From assembly GCF_003710815.1 (NCBI RefSeq), contig NZ_RHHP01000042.1:62001-126000 (forward strand): a stretch of DNA of 64,000 nt, written 5' to 3'. A model generated the notes under the pieces. The model was given only the letters and a program-made list of their open reading frames with translations. It was not told where the DNA came from and did no database searches. Below, one piece after another: positions 55,691 to 63,858 of the stretch (the first letter of the stretch is position 1; every line of letters starts with the position of its first letter). The position numbers and the translations under genes were made by a program. This stretch comes from Brevibacillus centrosporus. GTDB taxonomy: Bacteria > Bacillota > Bacilli > Brevibacillales > Brevibacillaceae.

Positions 55691-56329
55691 GTGAATATGA
55701 AACGCCTTGGTACAATTACGATCGCGACTTTGGGATTGGGATTTGTTCTTTCCGGCTTTTCTAACACAGCTTCTGCCGCGGCCCTTGAACAACAAACTCA
55801 ATCGTTCCCATATACAGCACAATACGGATATCAACCTGTGATGCAACAACCTGTTCAACCACAATACGCGACACCCATTCAGCAGCCTGTACAACAACCG
55901 GTTCAGCAGCAGCCAGTAGCTGCTCCACAACCCGCGAAGCAAGCTAAAAAGCAAGTTGACGCTTCTGCTGTCATGAAGCAGGTAGCTGATCTGGTTAACC
56001 AGGAACGGGCTAAAGCAGGTCTGAAGCCAGTGGAGCTGGACGCTTCCCTGAACAAGGTCGCACAAGCAAAAGCCGCTGACATGTCCAGCAACAACTACTT
56101 TGACCATACAAGCCCAACGTACGGCTCTCCATTCGATATGATGAAACAATTTGGTGTGTCTTACACGACAGCTGGTGAAAACATCGCGATGGGTCAACAA
56201 GCCGCCGATGAAGTCATGAACCAATGGATGAACAGTGAAGGACACCGTCAAAACATCATGAATCCTGCTTTCACTAAAATCGGTGTAGGTTTTGTGAACG
56301 GGTACTGGGTTCAAGAATTTATCGGATAA
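55691..56329 (+). CDS. Secreted CAP/SCP-domain protein (YkwD-like)
   Basis: 212 residues. Signal peptide (TIATLGLGFVLSGFSNTASA), a Gln/Pro-rich linker (repeated QQPVQ, about residues 50-80), then a CAP domain with VMKQVADLVNQERAKAGLKP, NNYFDHTSPTYGSPFDMMK, TAGENIAMGQQAADEVMNQW, MNSEGHRQNIMNPAFTKIGV. The histidine and glutamate cluster typical of CAP proteins is intact. The GTG at 55691 sits 5 bases after GGAG; the ATG at 55697 is an alternative. Control by the c-di-AMP riboswitch links it to the cell envelope. Confidence 0.9.
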   Translation: MNMKRLGTITIATLGLGFVLSGFSNTASAAALEQQTQSFPYTAQYGYQPVMQQPVQPQYATPIQQPVQQPVQQQPVAAPQPAKQAKKQVDASAVMKQVADLVNQERAKAGLKPVELDASLNKVAQAKAADMSSNNYFDHTSPTYGSPFDMMKQFGVSYTTAGENIAMGQQAADEVMNQWMNSEGHRQNIMNPAFTKIGVGFVNGYWVQEFIG

Positions 56330-56344
56330 TGAAAAGGGATAGAA

Positions 56345-56380
56345 ACGCCGAGTCCTGTAACTAGGGCCCGGCGTTTTTTT
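56345..56380 (+). terminator. Terminator of the CAP-domain gene
   Basis: ACGCCGAGTCC and GGGCCCGGCGT form the stem, followed by TTTTTTT. Confidence 0.85.
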
Positions 56381-56523
56381 GGTTTTGTTTTTTACCTGGG
56401 CGGACGGCGGCTGCATATTCGGCGCAACATTCTGTGTTCGGCGGAGCTTTCCACGATATTAGTATCCACCCAGCCGCAGCATTCATTCGTTGAAATGCTT
56501 TCACCCTTATGTAAACCTGCTTT

Positions 56524-56837
56524 TCACTTCACAGTAAATTGGTTATAGCTGACAAACTCTCCTACTGGCTTGCGATAGCCTCGGATTCTTTGGCTCGAAA
56601 TATCTTCCTTGCCAATCGTAATCATCAAAGCCGGTACGTACTGATCTGGGATGCTGAGCAGCTCGCGAATCGCTTCGGGATCAAAGCCAATCATCGGGCA
56701 TGCAGCAAGTTGAAGGCAGATGGAGCAAACTTCACGAGCGAAAAGATCTCATCGAGCTCGCCTGCCGATATATCTAGATCGGGTATAAATTTTGTTGCAG
56801 ACCGTCTTTGTTTCACCAAATTTGTAAAATCGCTCAT
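56524..56837 (-). pseudogene. MhqN/YodC-like nitroreductase with internal out-of-frame deletion
   Basis: From the ATG at 56837 (GGAGT upstream) the frame reads MSDFTNLVKQRRSATKFIPD, then ELDEIFSLVKFAPSAFNL, the FMN-binding start of NAD(P)H nitroreductases. It then jumps, out of frame, to ACPMIGFDPEAIRELLSIPD, QYVPALMITIGKED and RGYRKPVGEFVSYNQFTVK, the family's C-terminus. About 100 residues between are missing. The junction CTTGCTGC suits both partners (AACTTGC and CTTGCTGC), pointing to deletion at a short repeat. No active enzyme can be made. Confidence 0.8.
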
Positions 56838-56862
56838 CGGAAAAACTCCTCTCGAAATCATA

Positions 56863-56941
56863 TATCTTAAATTAAAGGTTTATGGGGAGAAAAAGTCGTA
56901 TCTCGCCAACTTTATTGAGGTAATATCTCAAATTCAAGATA
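56863..56941 (-). promoter_or_regulatory. Two MhqR-like operator sites upstream of the nitroreductase remnant
   Basis: TATCTCAAATTCAAGATA (56924-56941) and the poorer TATCTTAAATTAAAGGTT (56863-56880) resemble the Bacillus subtilis MhqR box TATCTCGAATTCGAGATA. MhqR controls the catechol/quinone response genes including the nitroreductase mhqN. The regulator gene is not in this window. Confidence 0.6.
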
Positions 56942-56977
56942 ATTGTATAGTGAAATTTACCAAATGTCAACAAGCAT

Positions 56978-57019
56978 AAAGAAGACCATCCCTTCCGTAT
57001 CAGAGAAATGGTCTTCTTT
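56978..57019. terminator. Terminator of the DHA2 exporter gene
   Basis: AAAGAAGACCAT and ATGGTCTTCTTT form a perfect 12-base stem, with TTTATGCTTG on the minus side. Confidence 0.8.
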
Positions 57020-57025
57020 CCCTAA

Positions 57026-58513
57026 TTAGTTCGGTGATACTTGCTTCGTACCTTGTGGTTGCTTCGGCCCTCCTGCACGCTTCAGAAAAAAGGAAGCAAG
57101 CAAAGCTACGACAACCAAAGCAAATGCCAGCAGGAAAGCACTTTTCATTCCTGCAATCATCGATAGCATACGCAGGGTAGATTCCTCCTGCCCAGGTGCG
57201 GAGTTTTGCAAATATTGTTCGGTCCCATTCATCATGACAGTTACCAAAAGGGCAGTCCCGACAGCTCCTGCCACCTGCTGAAGCGTCCCAATGATCGCAG
57301 TGCCATGTGGATACATTGGCGGCGGCAGCTCATTGAGTGCATTTGTCATCACTGGCATCATCAGCATGGAAATCCCCAGCATGAGCAGTGTATTGAACAG
57401 CATGATCGTGAGGTAAGAGATCGTAACGGTAATAAATGCGAATTGCAGCAAGGTGTGTGCAATCAAAATCAAGCCTACAATCGCAAGCCACTTCGCTCCG
57501 AATTTATCGAACAGCCTGCCCGTGATGGGTGACATGATTCCCATGATGATTCCACCTGGGAGCATCACTAACCCAGCCTCAAACGGACTGTAACCCAAGG
57601 CGTTCTGGAGAAAAATCGGCAATAGCATCATCGCAGCGAACATCGCCATCATCACGATAATCATGATTAAGGTAGAGATTCGAAAAATGCGGTACTGAAA
57701 TGTCCGCAGGTCAAGCAAAGGCTCCGCCATTTTTAACTGCCGAATGGTGAATAGCACCAGCGATAAGAGACCGACCACAATCGGCAGTAAGACGGAGTAG
57801 CCTGCCCATCCTCCATGTCCTTCACTTGCACTGCTAAATCCGTACACAATTCCCCCAAATCCAACAGTTGAGAGCAGAAGCGATAGCAAATCTATCTTGG
57901 GTTTCGTCGGCTCTGTGACGTTTTTCAATCGGATAAAGGCAAAGATCATCACGAAAACAGCGATGGGCAGTACTCCGTAAAAAAGGTATCGCCAGCTGAA
58001 ATGCTCCACAATGATTCCAGACAATGTCGGACCGATTGCCGGAGCAAACGTGATGACGATCCCGATCATTCCCATTGCGGAGCCCCTCTTTTCCAGCGGG
58101 ACAATGGCAAACACCACGTTGGTCAAGAGCGGAAACAAGAGGCCGGTGCCAGCCGCCTGGAGAATCCTTCCTAAGACTAACAGGGAAAAACCAGAAGAAA
58201 CCGCCGCAATGAACGTTCCCAAAGTAAATAGTCCCATCGCTGATAAAAACAACGTTCGAGTGGTAAAACGCTGTAGCAAAAAAGCGGTGACCGGAATGAG
58301 TACGCCGATGATCAGCAAATATCCTGTAGTCAGCCACTGAGCGGTACTAGGCAAAATCCCGAGGTCCGCCATGATTTTGGATAACGCCACATTGAGCAGC
58401 GTTTCATTGAGAATCGCCACGAATACACCCAAAATCATCACGATGACCACCGTAAAGTTCGCTTTGCTCCCGAATGTTCCTTGCGCTCGGTTTACGTCCT
58501 GCTGTGTGTCCAC
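57026..58513 (-). CDS. DHA2-family (EmrB/QacA) multidrug exporter
   Basis: 495 residues with about fourteen membrane segments, the DHA2 number. NETLLNVALSKIMADLGILP in helix 1, PLLTNVVFAIVPLEKRGSAM, GMIGIVITFAPAIGPTLSGI (motif C) and RLFDKFGAKWLAIVG fit EmrB. The start is a GTG at 58513 with AAGGAG upstream. No regulator gene is adjacent; substrate unknown. Confidence 0.87.
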   Translation of the reverse strand: MDTQQDVNRAQGTFGSKANFTVVIVMILGVFVAILNETLLNVALSKIMADLGILPSTAQWLTTGYLLIIGVLIPVTAFLLQRFTTRTLFLSAMGLFTLGTFIAAVSSGFSLLVLGRILQAAGTGLLFPLLTNVVFAIVPLEKRGSAMGMIGIVITFAPAIGPTLSGIIVEHFSWRYLFYGVLPIAVFVMIFAFIRLKNVTEPTKPKIDLLSLLLSTVGFGGIVYGFSSASEGHGGWAGYSVLLPIVVGLLSLVLFTIRQLKMAEPLLDLRTFQYRIFRISTLIMIIVMMAMFAAMMLLPIFLQNALGYSPFEAGLVMLPGGIIMGIMSPITGRLFDKFGAKWLAIVGLILIAHTLLQFAFITVTISYLTIMLFNTLLMLGISMLMMPVMTNALNELPPPMYPHGTAIIGTLQQVAGAVGTALLVTVMMNGTEQYLQNSAPGQEESTLRMLSMIAGMKSAFLLAFALVVVALLASFFLKRAGGPKQPQGTKQVSPN

Positions 58514-58625
58514 AATCGTACTCCTTTCCGTGTCGCATGGATCGCTTATAACGGATCCATGGCAGATGCACGTGAGAAAATTTCAGCTCCCCCATTCTAT
58601 CGTGAAAATGAGCGGGACATTTCTT

Positions 58626-59048
58626 CTAAATTGCGGTATTTTCCCCCGTATCCTCTTTCGACTTCCTGTTTCGGATCGCAGCCCTTGCCAATTCATCTGC
58701 TGCTTTATTTTCAGAGCTTGGCACCCATTTCATAAAAAACAAATCAAATGGACGAATAAGCGTCAATGCTTCTCCAAGCAAGGGAACGAACCTTTTGTTT
58801 TTGACAAATTCCTTCTCAACTGCTTGGCTCACAAGCTGTGAGTCGGTCCGGAATGAGACCTGGCTATATCCCTTTTCTTTGCATATTTGCAGCGCGATTA
58901 AGAAAGCTCGGAATTCCGCTTCGTGATTGTCCATATTCCCCAATAGGATGGAATATCGCTCCACTTCCACATCCTTTTTAATAAATATTCCTGCACCGCT
59001 GGGACCAGGATTTCCGGTGCTTGCTCCATCCATATACACTTCATACAT
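58626..59048 (-). CDS. RNase HI-like protein (short bacterial type)
   Basis: 140 residues. The four acidic active-site positions are seen in YMDGASTGNPGPSGAGIFI, NHEAEFRAFLIALQICK, FRTDSQLVSQAVEK and SSENKAADELARAA. It would cut RNA in RNA-DNA hybrids; the group resembles the B. subtilis YpdQ/YpeP type, some of which have weak activity. The ATG at 59048 has GGAGG upstream; the longer frame lacks one. Confidence 0.85.
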   Translation of the reverse strand: MYEVYMDGASTGNPGPSGAGIFIKKDVEVERYSILLGNMDNHEAEFRAFLIALQICKEKGYSQVSFRTDSQLVSQAVEKEFVKNKRFVPLLGEALTLIRPFDLFFMKWVPSSENKAADELARAAIRNRKSKEDTGENTAI

Positions 59049-59213
59049 CTGCACCGCCTCCAGCTCTATCGTCATTTTCAAGGATTTATACAATCTGCCT
59101 CAACCAACAGTCATCATAGCCCATTTTAAAAGGAATGCCAATGATCAAGACTTTCCGCTTATTCCGATCATCTACAAAATTCCAAATGGTGTGGTCATCC
59201 CTTTCCAACTAAA

Positions 59214-59243
59214 AAGGAAAGACAGATGGATCCGTCCTTCCTT
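59214..59243 (-). terminator. Terminator of the 36-residue membrane peptide gene
   Basis: On the minus strand AAGGAAGGAC and GTCTTTCCTT form the stem, followed by TTTTTAG; it overlaps the stop codon. Confidence 0.75.
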
Positions 59244-59353
59244 TAAGCAACAAAGTGGTAGACAATCGCTCCCAAACCTACGATGGCTGCAACTCCAAGA
59301 CCGACTATGATCCAAATAAGTATGATTGCTCCATTAACCCCTGCAGCGTACAT
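59243..59353 (-). CDS. 36-residue membrane peptide
   Basis: The frame starts at ATG 59353, seven bases after GGGAGG, and ends with TAA just before a terminator. It begins MYAAGVNGAIILIWIIVGLG and ends VYHFVA: one membrane helix rich in Gly, Ile and Val with no charged residue. It has its own ribosome site and terminator, so it is a real small gene. Single-helix peptides like this are common in spore formers, but I do not recognise the family. Confidence 0.7.
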   Translation of the reverse strand: MYAAGVNGAIILIWIIVGLGVAAIVGLGAIVYHFVA

Positions 59354-59617
59354 AAAATACCTCCCTGTTCTCTTCCTTTTCTCCCGTATGCTTTAGCCGC
59401 CAGCCCGCTTAAGGGTGAAGTCCCTTCCCCCTTCTGCACACCACCTGCTGTCAAAAGCGTGATTCCTCGCTTTTTTTGTTAACCGAATCGCTGCCTCAAG
59501 TATATTCGAAATGGTTGTCCGATTTGTTCAATGCCGGGAGTGTAAACTTGTGTAAACCTTTGTAAGATGCATGGCTGCGCTATAGCTCGGCAGCTGCTTA
59601 CTGTATTCCGATAAAAA
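59354..59617. other. Intergenic stretch
   Basis: Apart from the ribosome site of the small membrane peptide at its left end, I see no gene, repeat or clear promoter here. Confidence 0.5.
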
Positions 59618-59653
59618 AACAGCCAGGCTCACATGATACGCGTCCTGGCTGTT
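59618..59653 (-). terminator. Terminator of the sugar-binding protein gene
   Basis: AACAGCCAGG and CCTGGCTGTT form a 10-base stem; TTTTTTTAT follows on the minus strand. Confidence 0.85.
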
Positions 59654-59672
59654 CACTGATTATGTGCCTTGC

Positions 59673-60725
59673 TTAGTAAACCTTCTTCCATTCACCGATG
59701 TTGCTGGAGTCAAATTTGAATGGATCGCCCAGCATGATCTGTGTGCCATCGCCATCCTGGATCACTTCTTTGTCACCCAAGCGACCTGCCTTGAACTTAT
59801 CTCCTACTTTACCGGTAATCGTCCCTTTGACGAGTGCGTCAGCAGCATAGCCTGCCAGGTAGCCTACATCCACTGGGTTCCACAGGTACATCCATGGAGT
59901 CACGCCGCTTTCGATATATTCTGCCATTTCACTCGGCAAACCAAGACCCGTCAGCTGTACTTTTCCTTTCAAGCCTTTGTCCGTGAGAACCTTACCTGCT
60001 GCTGCAATCCCTACAGTAGTCGGAGCAATGATTCCTTTAAGATCCGGATAGGACTTCAAAAGTGCTTCGGTTTCCGCTACGCTCTTGTCGCGAAGGTCAT
60101 CCCCATACGCTACTTTCACCAGCTTGATATCTTTGTATTTTGGATCTTCCAGCTCTTTTTTCATCCATTCAATCCATGTATTTTGGTTGGTTGCTTGTGA
60201 CGTAGCACTGAGAACGGCGATTTCGCCTTTGCCGCCAATCATTTCGCTTACTGCTTGAATCTGGACGCGGCCGATCCGCTCTGGGTCAGCCTGATTGATA
60301 TGAACCATCCGGCTCTGCGCATTTACTGCCGAGTCGAGGGACAATACTTTAATTCCGGCATCCATTGCCTTTTTCAAGGCTGGCTGCAATGCATCCGGAT
60401 CATTCCCGACAATGGCGATCGCATCCACTTTTTGAGAGATGAGTTCCTCGATCATTTGAATTTGCGCTTCCGCTGTTGGCTGGTCTGGGGCCTTCAGGAT
60501 GGCTTCGCCGCCGAGTTCCTCAATGGCGTTTTTAAAGCCTTCCATCTGCTTCTCCCCATATGGGTTCCCTGTGTTTTTAAAGATAATGGCAAATCTCTTT
60601 TTACCGCCGTCTGCACCGCCTGTGCTGCCAGCGTTGTCAGCAGACTTTGGTGCCTGCGTGCTGCAGCCGACCATAACCGTTACTGCGAGCAGTAAAGACA
60701 GACACGATGTGAAGAACTTCTTCAT
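59673..60725 (-). CDS. Sugar-binding lipoprotein, RhaS/LsrB-like (ABC importer)
   Basis: 350 residues. Lipobox VTVMVGCSTQ after a short signal sequence; then KRFAIIFKNTGNPYGEKQME, DAIAIVGNDPDALQPALKKA, GIKVLSLDSAVNAQSRMVHI as in type I binding proteins for rhamnose or AI-2. The ATG at 60725 has GGGAGGAG upstream. No ATPase or permease gene is next to it, as it ends its unit with a terminator, so it must work with components encoded elsewhere. Confidence 0.83.
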   Translation of the reverse strand: MKKFFTSCLSLLLAVTVMVGCSTQAPKSADNAGSTGGADGGKKRFAIIFKNTGNPYGEKQMEGFKNAIEELGGEAILKAPDQPTAEAQIQMIEELISQKVDAIAIVGNDPDALQPALKKAMDAGIKVLSLDSAVNAQSRMVHINQADPERIGRVQIQAVSEMIGGKGEIAVLSATSQATNQNTWIEWMKKELEDPKYKDIKLVKVAYGDDLRDKSVAETEALLKSYPDLKGIIAPTTVGIAAAGKVLTDKGLKGKVQLTGLGLPSEMAEYIESGVTPWMYLWNPVDVGYLAGYAADALVKGTITGKVGDKFKAGRLGDKEVIQDGDGTQIMLGDPFKFDSSNIGEWKKVY

Positions 60726-61259
60726 TTGGCTCCTCCCCTTATCTTCCATTATGTATACAAAACAGCCACGAGGACCGCTTAGTATCGGATAGAACAATCA
60801 ACTGCGCCTAAAGTAAGCGCTCTCAAATCACGGATGCCTCTTCTTTTCTGTTTGTCCCATGCGTCTGTTTGTTTGTTTTGTTTATTTTTGAATGATTGGA
60901 CAGAAGCAGTAGACATACAGTCCAAACTTGGAAATATTCCCCAAATACATCCTTGCTAAGATTTAAAACGGTGAAAATCCTGTTGAACAAGAGATAACAA
61001 AATTCTTCAGACAAACAAGAATGGACAATCTCGTTTTGTTTTATTTTTGTTTGTATTTTATTATTTATGTTCTGTATCTATGCATTCGTTGTATCTTTCT
61101 GATTTCCTTCTTACTTTCAAAAAATTTCTGCTGTTTTTTTCAACACACGCACTCTCTTTGCTTAAGAGATCTCGAAAATTCACGTCCCGCTTAGGAAACT
61201 CCTGGCTTTGCTGTGAAAAAAAGGCGTACTCGATTTCGTACACCTTTTCTTGCTTCTGC
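60726..61259. other. Regulatory region before the sugar-binding gene
   Basis: This 530-base stretch lacks a supported gene. It holds a cre-like site and T-rich runs with TTTGTTTG (about 60857-60888 and 61031-61054), of the kind bound by DeoR-family repressors. The second run lies close to the end of the DeoR gene. Confidence 0.5.
60812..60825 (-). promoter_or_regulatory. cre-like (CcpA) site before the sugar-binding gene
   Basis: AGTAAGCGCTCTCA fits TGWNANCGNTNWCA with one mismatch, about 87 bases before the start codon. Suggests carbon catabolite control. Confidence 0.5.
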
Positions 61260-62021
61260 TTATGGAGCGACCGTTACGGCTACGTCTTTTTCCTGCAGCT
61301 GACGAACTTGCAATGCATCGATTTCATCATCGGTAATGATTTCATTGATTTGCTTTAATTCCGCAAAATAAGTAAAGGCCTGGACACCAAATTTGCTCGT
61401 GTCTGCAAGCAGATAGACTTTGTCAGAAATGCTAATCATTTTTTTCTTGACCAGCGCCTGCATTTCATTCGATTCACTGATCCCGCGCTCCAGATGGATT
61501 CCTTTACAGGAGAGAAACACTTTGTCCACATGGTATTGATCCAAAGAGCGTTCCGCGCTTGGACCCAGGAATGATAGCGATCGTGGTGCCAGCTTTCCTC
61601 CCGTTGAGATAACTTCGACCTTTTCCTTTGTACTCAGCTCCATCGCGACTTTGATGGAGTTTGTCAGGACAGTCAGCGGTATGTCGGGAATAATCGAAGC
61701 CATATACCAGGCAGTGGTGCTGGCATCCAGAATGATGCGGTCGTTTGGCTCGATGTTGGAAACGGCTTTTCTGGCGATTCGCTTTTTCTCCTCCATCATG
61801 GTAATTTCCCGCTCGATATACGGAATTTCCGGTTGGTGCTCAGTAATGCTGACAGCACCACCATGGCTCCGCAGCAGCCGCCCCGCTTCCTCCAGACGAT
61901 CCAAATCTCTGCGAATCGTCTCTTCTGTCACCTGGCAAATATCGCTCAACTCGGAGACCCGGATACTCCCTCTATCGTTGACTAGACGGACAATCTTTTC
62001 GTGTCTTTCGGCTACAAGCAT
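61260..62021 (-). CDS. DeoR/GlpR-family sugar-phosphate-responsive repressor
   Basis: 253 residues. The N-terminal helix-turn-helix VAERHEKIVRLVNDRGSIRV, VTEETIRRDLDRLEEAGRLL, SHGGA is the DeoR signature; the rest is the sugar-phosphate isomerase-like sensor domain (ILDASTTAWYMASIIPDIPL, VISTGGKL). The second ATG (62021) is chosen for its spacing to AAAGAGG. It lies between the sugar-binding gene and the isomerase-like gene and probably controls them. Confidence 0.87.
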   Translation of the reverse strand: MLVAERHEKIVRLVNDRGSIRVSELSDICQVTEETIRRDLDRLEEAGRLLRSHGGAVSITEHQPEIPYIEREITMMEEKKRIARKAVSNIEPNDRIILDASTTAWYMASIIPDIPLTVLTNSIKVAMELSTKEKVEVISTGGKLAPRSLSFLGPSAERSLDQYHVDKVFLSCKGIHLERGISESNEMQALVKKKMISISDKVYLLADTSKFGVQAFTYFAELKQINEIITDDEIDALQVRQLQEKDVAVTVAP

Positions 62022-62183
62022 TGTCATCCTCTTTCCCGTGTATATTGATCGTCTTGTCGTAATTATTTGTATAGTTTTGATTATACCAGTTTTACATGCG
62101 TACGCAGGATTTTTTTTGGTTTTTCGTTTGTTTTTTTGGTTGCCTTGTCTTTATTCAACTTTTGCGTTTGGCTCTAAAAATGC

Positions 62184-62217
62184 AAAAGGCGCCTTCCAAA
62201 TCGGTAGAGCGCCTTTT
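62184..62217 (-). terminator. Terminator of the isomerase-like gene
   Basis: AAAAGGCGC and GCGCCTTTT form the stem, with TGC and further T residues after it on the minus strand. Confidence 0.75.
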
Positions 62218-62236
62218 CGCTGCCTATTCAAGTTGC

Positions 62237-63739
62237 TTACAATGTCACTTGCAAAATGCCCATCAGCTCTGCCACTTTTTGAAACAGCTTCGCCTGATGC
62301 CCGATTGCCATCGCGCAGTGGTGTGTCGGTGATTCCTGGAACCACTTCTCCATATACTCATCCGGATGCTGGCGGAACTTGACCGGCGTCTGGGTATTCC
62401 CGATTTTCATGATCGGTCCGTTGGTCGACTCGCCTTCGCTGATGATCATTTTCAGCTTGCCTTCGCCCGTCTGCGTAACATTTAGCGTAGAAACAGGACC
62501 GGTCTTCACTTTTGCCTCTACGGACACGCCGGTTCCCTGCTTGCCATGGTACAGTCCCATCCCGCGCAAGACAGGCTTGCCCTCCGATATGGCAATATGG
62601 AAAGGCCCGTCATGACCGAGCAATATCGTCTCGTCCTCATAGTCCACAACGACGATCTCCGAGTAGCTTCCTCCTGTTCCGAGTATGTCGCAAATTTTCA
62701 TGGCGACAGCAGTCTTGAGGTCCCCTTCTCCAGCGCACGGAATCCCGCGTGCCGTCAGCAGCGAATGCCCGACAATCAATCCTCCCTGCAGCTTCTCGTA
62801 CTCACTTCCAGGAGCTCCATGATAATAGTAGGTCAATGCATCCAGATCGTACTCGCGGACCAGCTTTTCCTGTGCAGCCGCGACTCGGCAGGACCACTGC
62901 ATCTGCTCCTCTGTCGGGCGGTTGGCGATCGGGTCTGCTGGAGAGTCCTCGCTGATCGTGAACATCTCCTGCACCTGGGCAAGCTTCTTTCGCACTTCGT
63001 TTTCCGTCACATCGCGCAGCATCCGATCGAGATCGCACATTTCCAAAATCTCTACATGCAGTCCTGCCTGTGCTTGAATCATGGTGAAGTCGCTGTACAT
63101 ATCGAGCATTCCGCTGTATGTATTTCCTAGAAACCCAAAGCGGCTATGACGCAGCGTACGGGGAACCGCAGCTGCACGAATCCATTCCTCGATGCTCTTC
63201 CATGCTCGAATGGCCGCTTGCTGCTCCTTTGTGTTTTCATTTGTCAGGGAAATTTGTGGTGTATAGTCCAGCCCTAGCAGTCCGTTGATGACACGAAACG
63301 GAATATTCGCCCTCGCAAACGCATTCGATATTTCCGGTACCGGGCAAGCTCCGCAATGCGCCAGCCATTCCCCTGTCGTCGTCTGCTCGTAGTTGATTCT
63401 TGCAGCTGGCTGCAAATTCAATACCACTACGGGAGCCTTGCAGATTTGGTGCACGGGTAAAACGGCCGAGCTGGTGCAATACGTACCAGAATGACAAAAA
63501 ATCAAATCCACGTTCTTTTCATTGAACCATTCCCCTGCCGCTCTTCCTTCTGCTTCCGTATCGACCAGGCCATAAAAAAAGACCTCGCCGTATTCGGACA
63601 TTTTCGTCTGCATGAAACGCCCGTACTCCAGCAGTCTCTCGCGAAGTCCAGGGAACTGTTTCCAATAGGCGGCCAGGCCAATCGTATACAGGCCAATCCG
63701 TGCCTTTTTTATCGGTTTAATCGGTTGAAGAATCGTCAT
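62237..63739 (-). CDS. L-arabinose/L-fucose isomerase-family protein
   Basis: 500 residues, the length of these isomerases. VDLIFCHSGTYCTSSAVLPV, GACPVPEISNAFARANIPF, GFLGNTYSGMLDMYSDFTMI, GEGDLKTAVAMKICDILG and SPTHHCAMAIGHQAKLFQ follow the AraA/FucI fold pattern, with acidic and His metal ligands in the last two. It should interconvert an aldose and a ketose, but the specific sugar is open; no kinase or epimerase is adjacent. The ATG at 63739 is taken because AAGGAG and GGTGCAGG lie upstream. Confidence 0.8.
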   Translation of the reverse strand: MTILQPIKPIKKARIGLYTIGLAAYWKQFPGLRERLLEYGRFMQTKMSEYGEVFFYGLVDTEAEGRAAGEWFNEKNVDLIFCHSGTYCTSSAVLPVHQICKAPVVVLNLQPAARINYEQTTTGEWLAHCGACPVPEISNAFARANIPFRVINGLLGLDYTPQISLTNENTKEQQAAIRAWKSIEEWIRAAAVPRTLRHSRFGFLGNTYSGMLDMYSDFTMIQAQAGLHVEILEMCDLDRMLRDVTENEVRKKLAQVQEMFTISEDSPADPIANRPTEEQMQWSCRVAAAQEKLVREYDLDALTYYYHGAPGSEYEKLQGGLIVGHSLLTARGIPCAGEGDLKTAVAMKICDILGTGGSYSEIVVVDYEDETILLGHDGPFHIAISEGKPVLRGMGLYHGKQGTGVSVEAKVKTGPVSTLNVTQTGEGKLKMIISEGESTNGPIMKIGNTQTPVKFRQHPDEYMEKWFQESPTHHCAMAIGHQAKLFQKVAELMGILQVTL

Positions 63740-63858
63740 CCTGCACCACTCCTTGAAAAAAATACGAGCTTTATGCGTCCATTGTATTCGCTTACAATAA
63801 AAGAAACATCCATGCATCTTGTTCATTTATAACAGAATCTTGCTCAAGGAGGGCTAAA

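Noticed and set aside
56539-56979. Plus-strand open frame of 146 codons
   Set aside because: It is antisense to the nitroreductase remnant, lacks a ribosome site, and its residues do not resemble a protein family.
57026-58513. DHA2 exporter as part of the MhqR-type regulon
   Set aside because: It lies beyond a strong terminator on the other side of the operators and shows no such site before its own start.
60840-60890. Repeated TTTGTTTG blocks as a CRISPR or tandem-repeat array
   Set aside because: The blocks are short and irregular, with no unique spacers; operator-type explanation is simpler.
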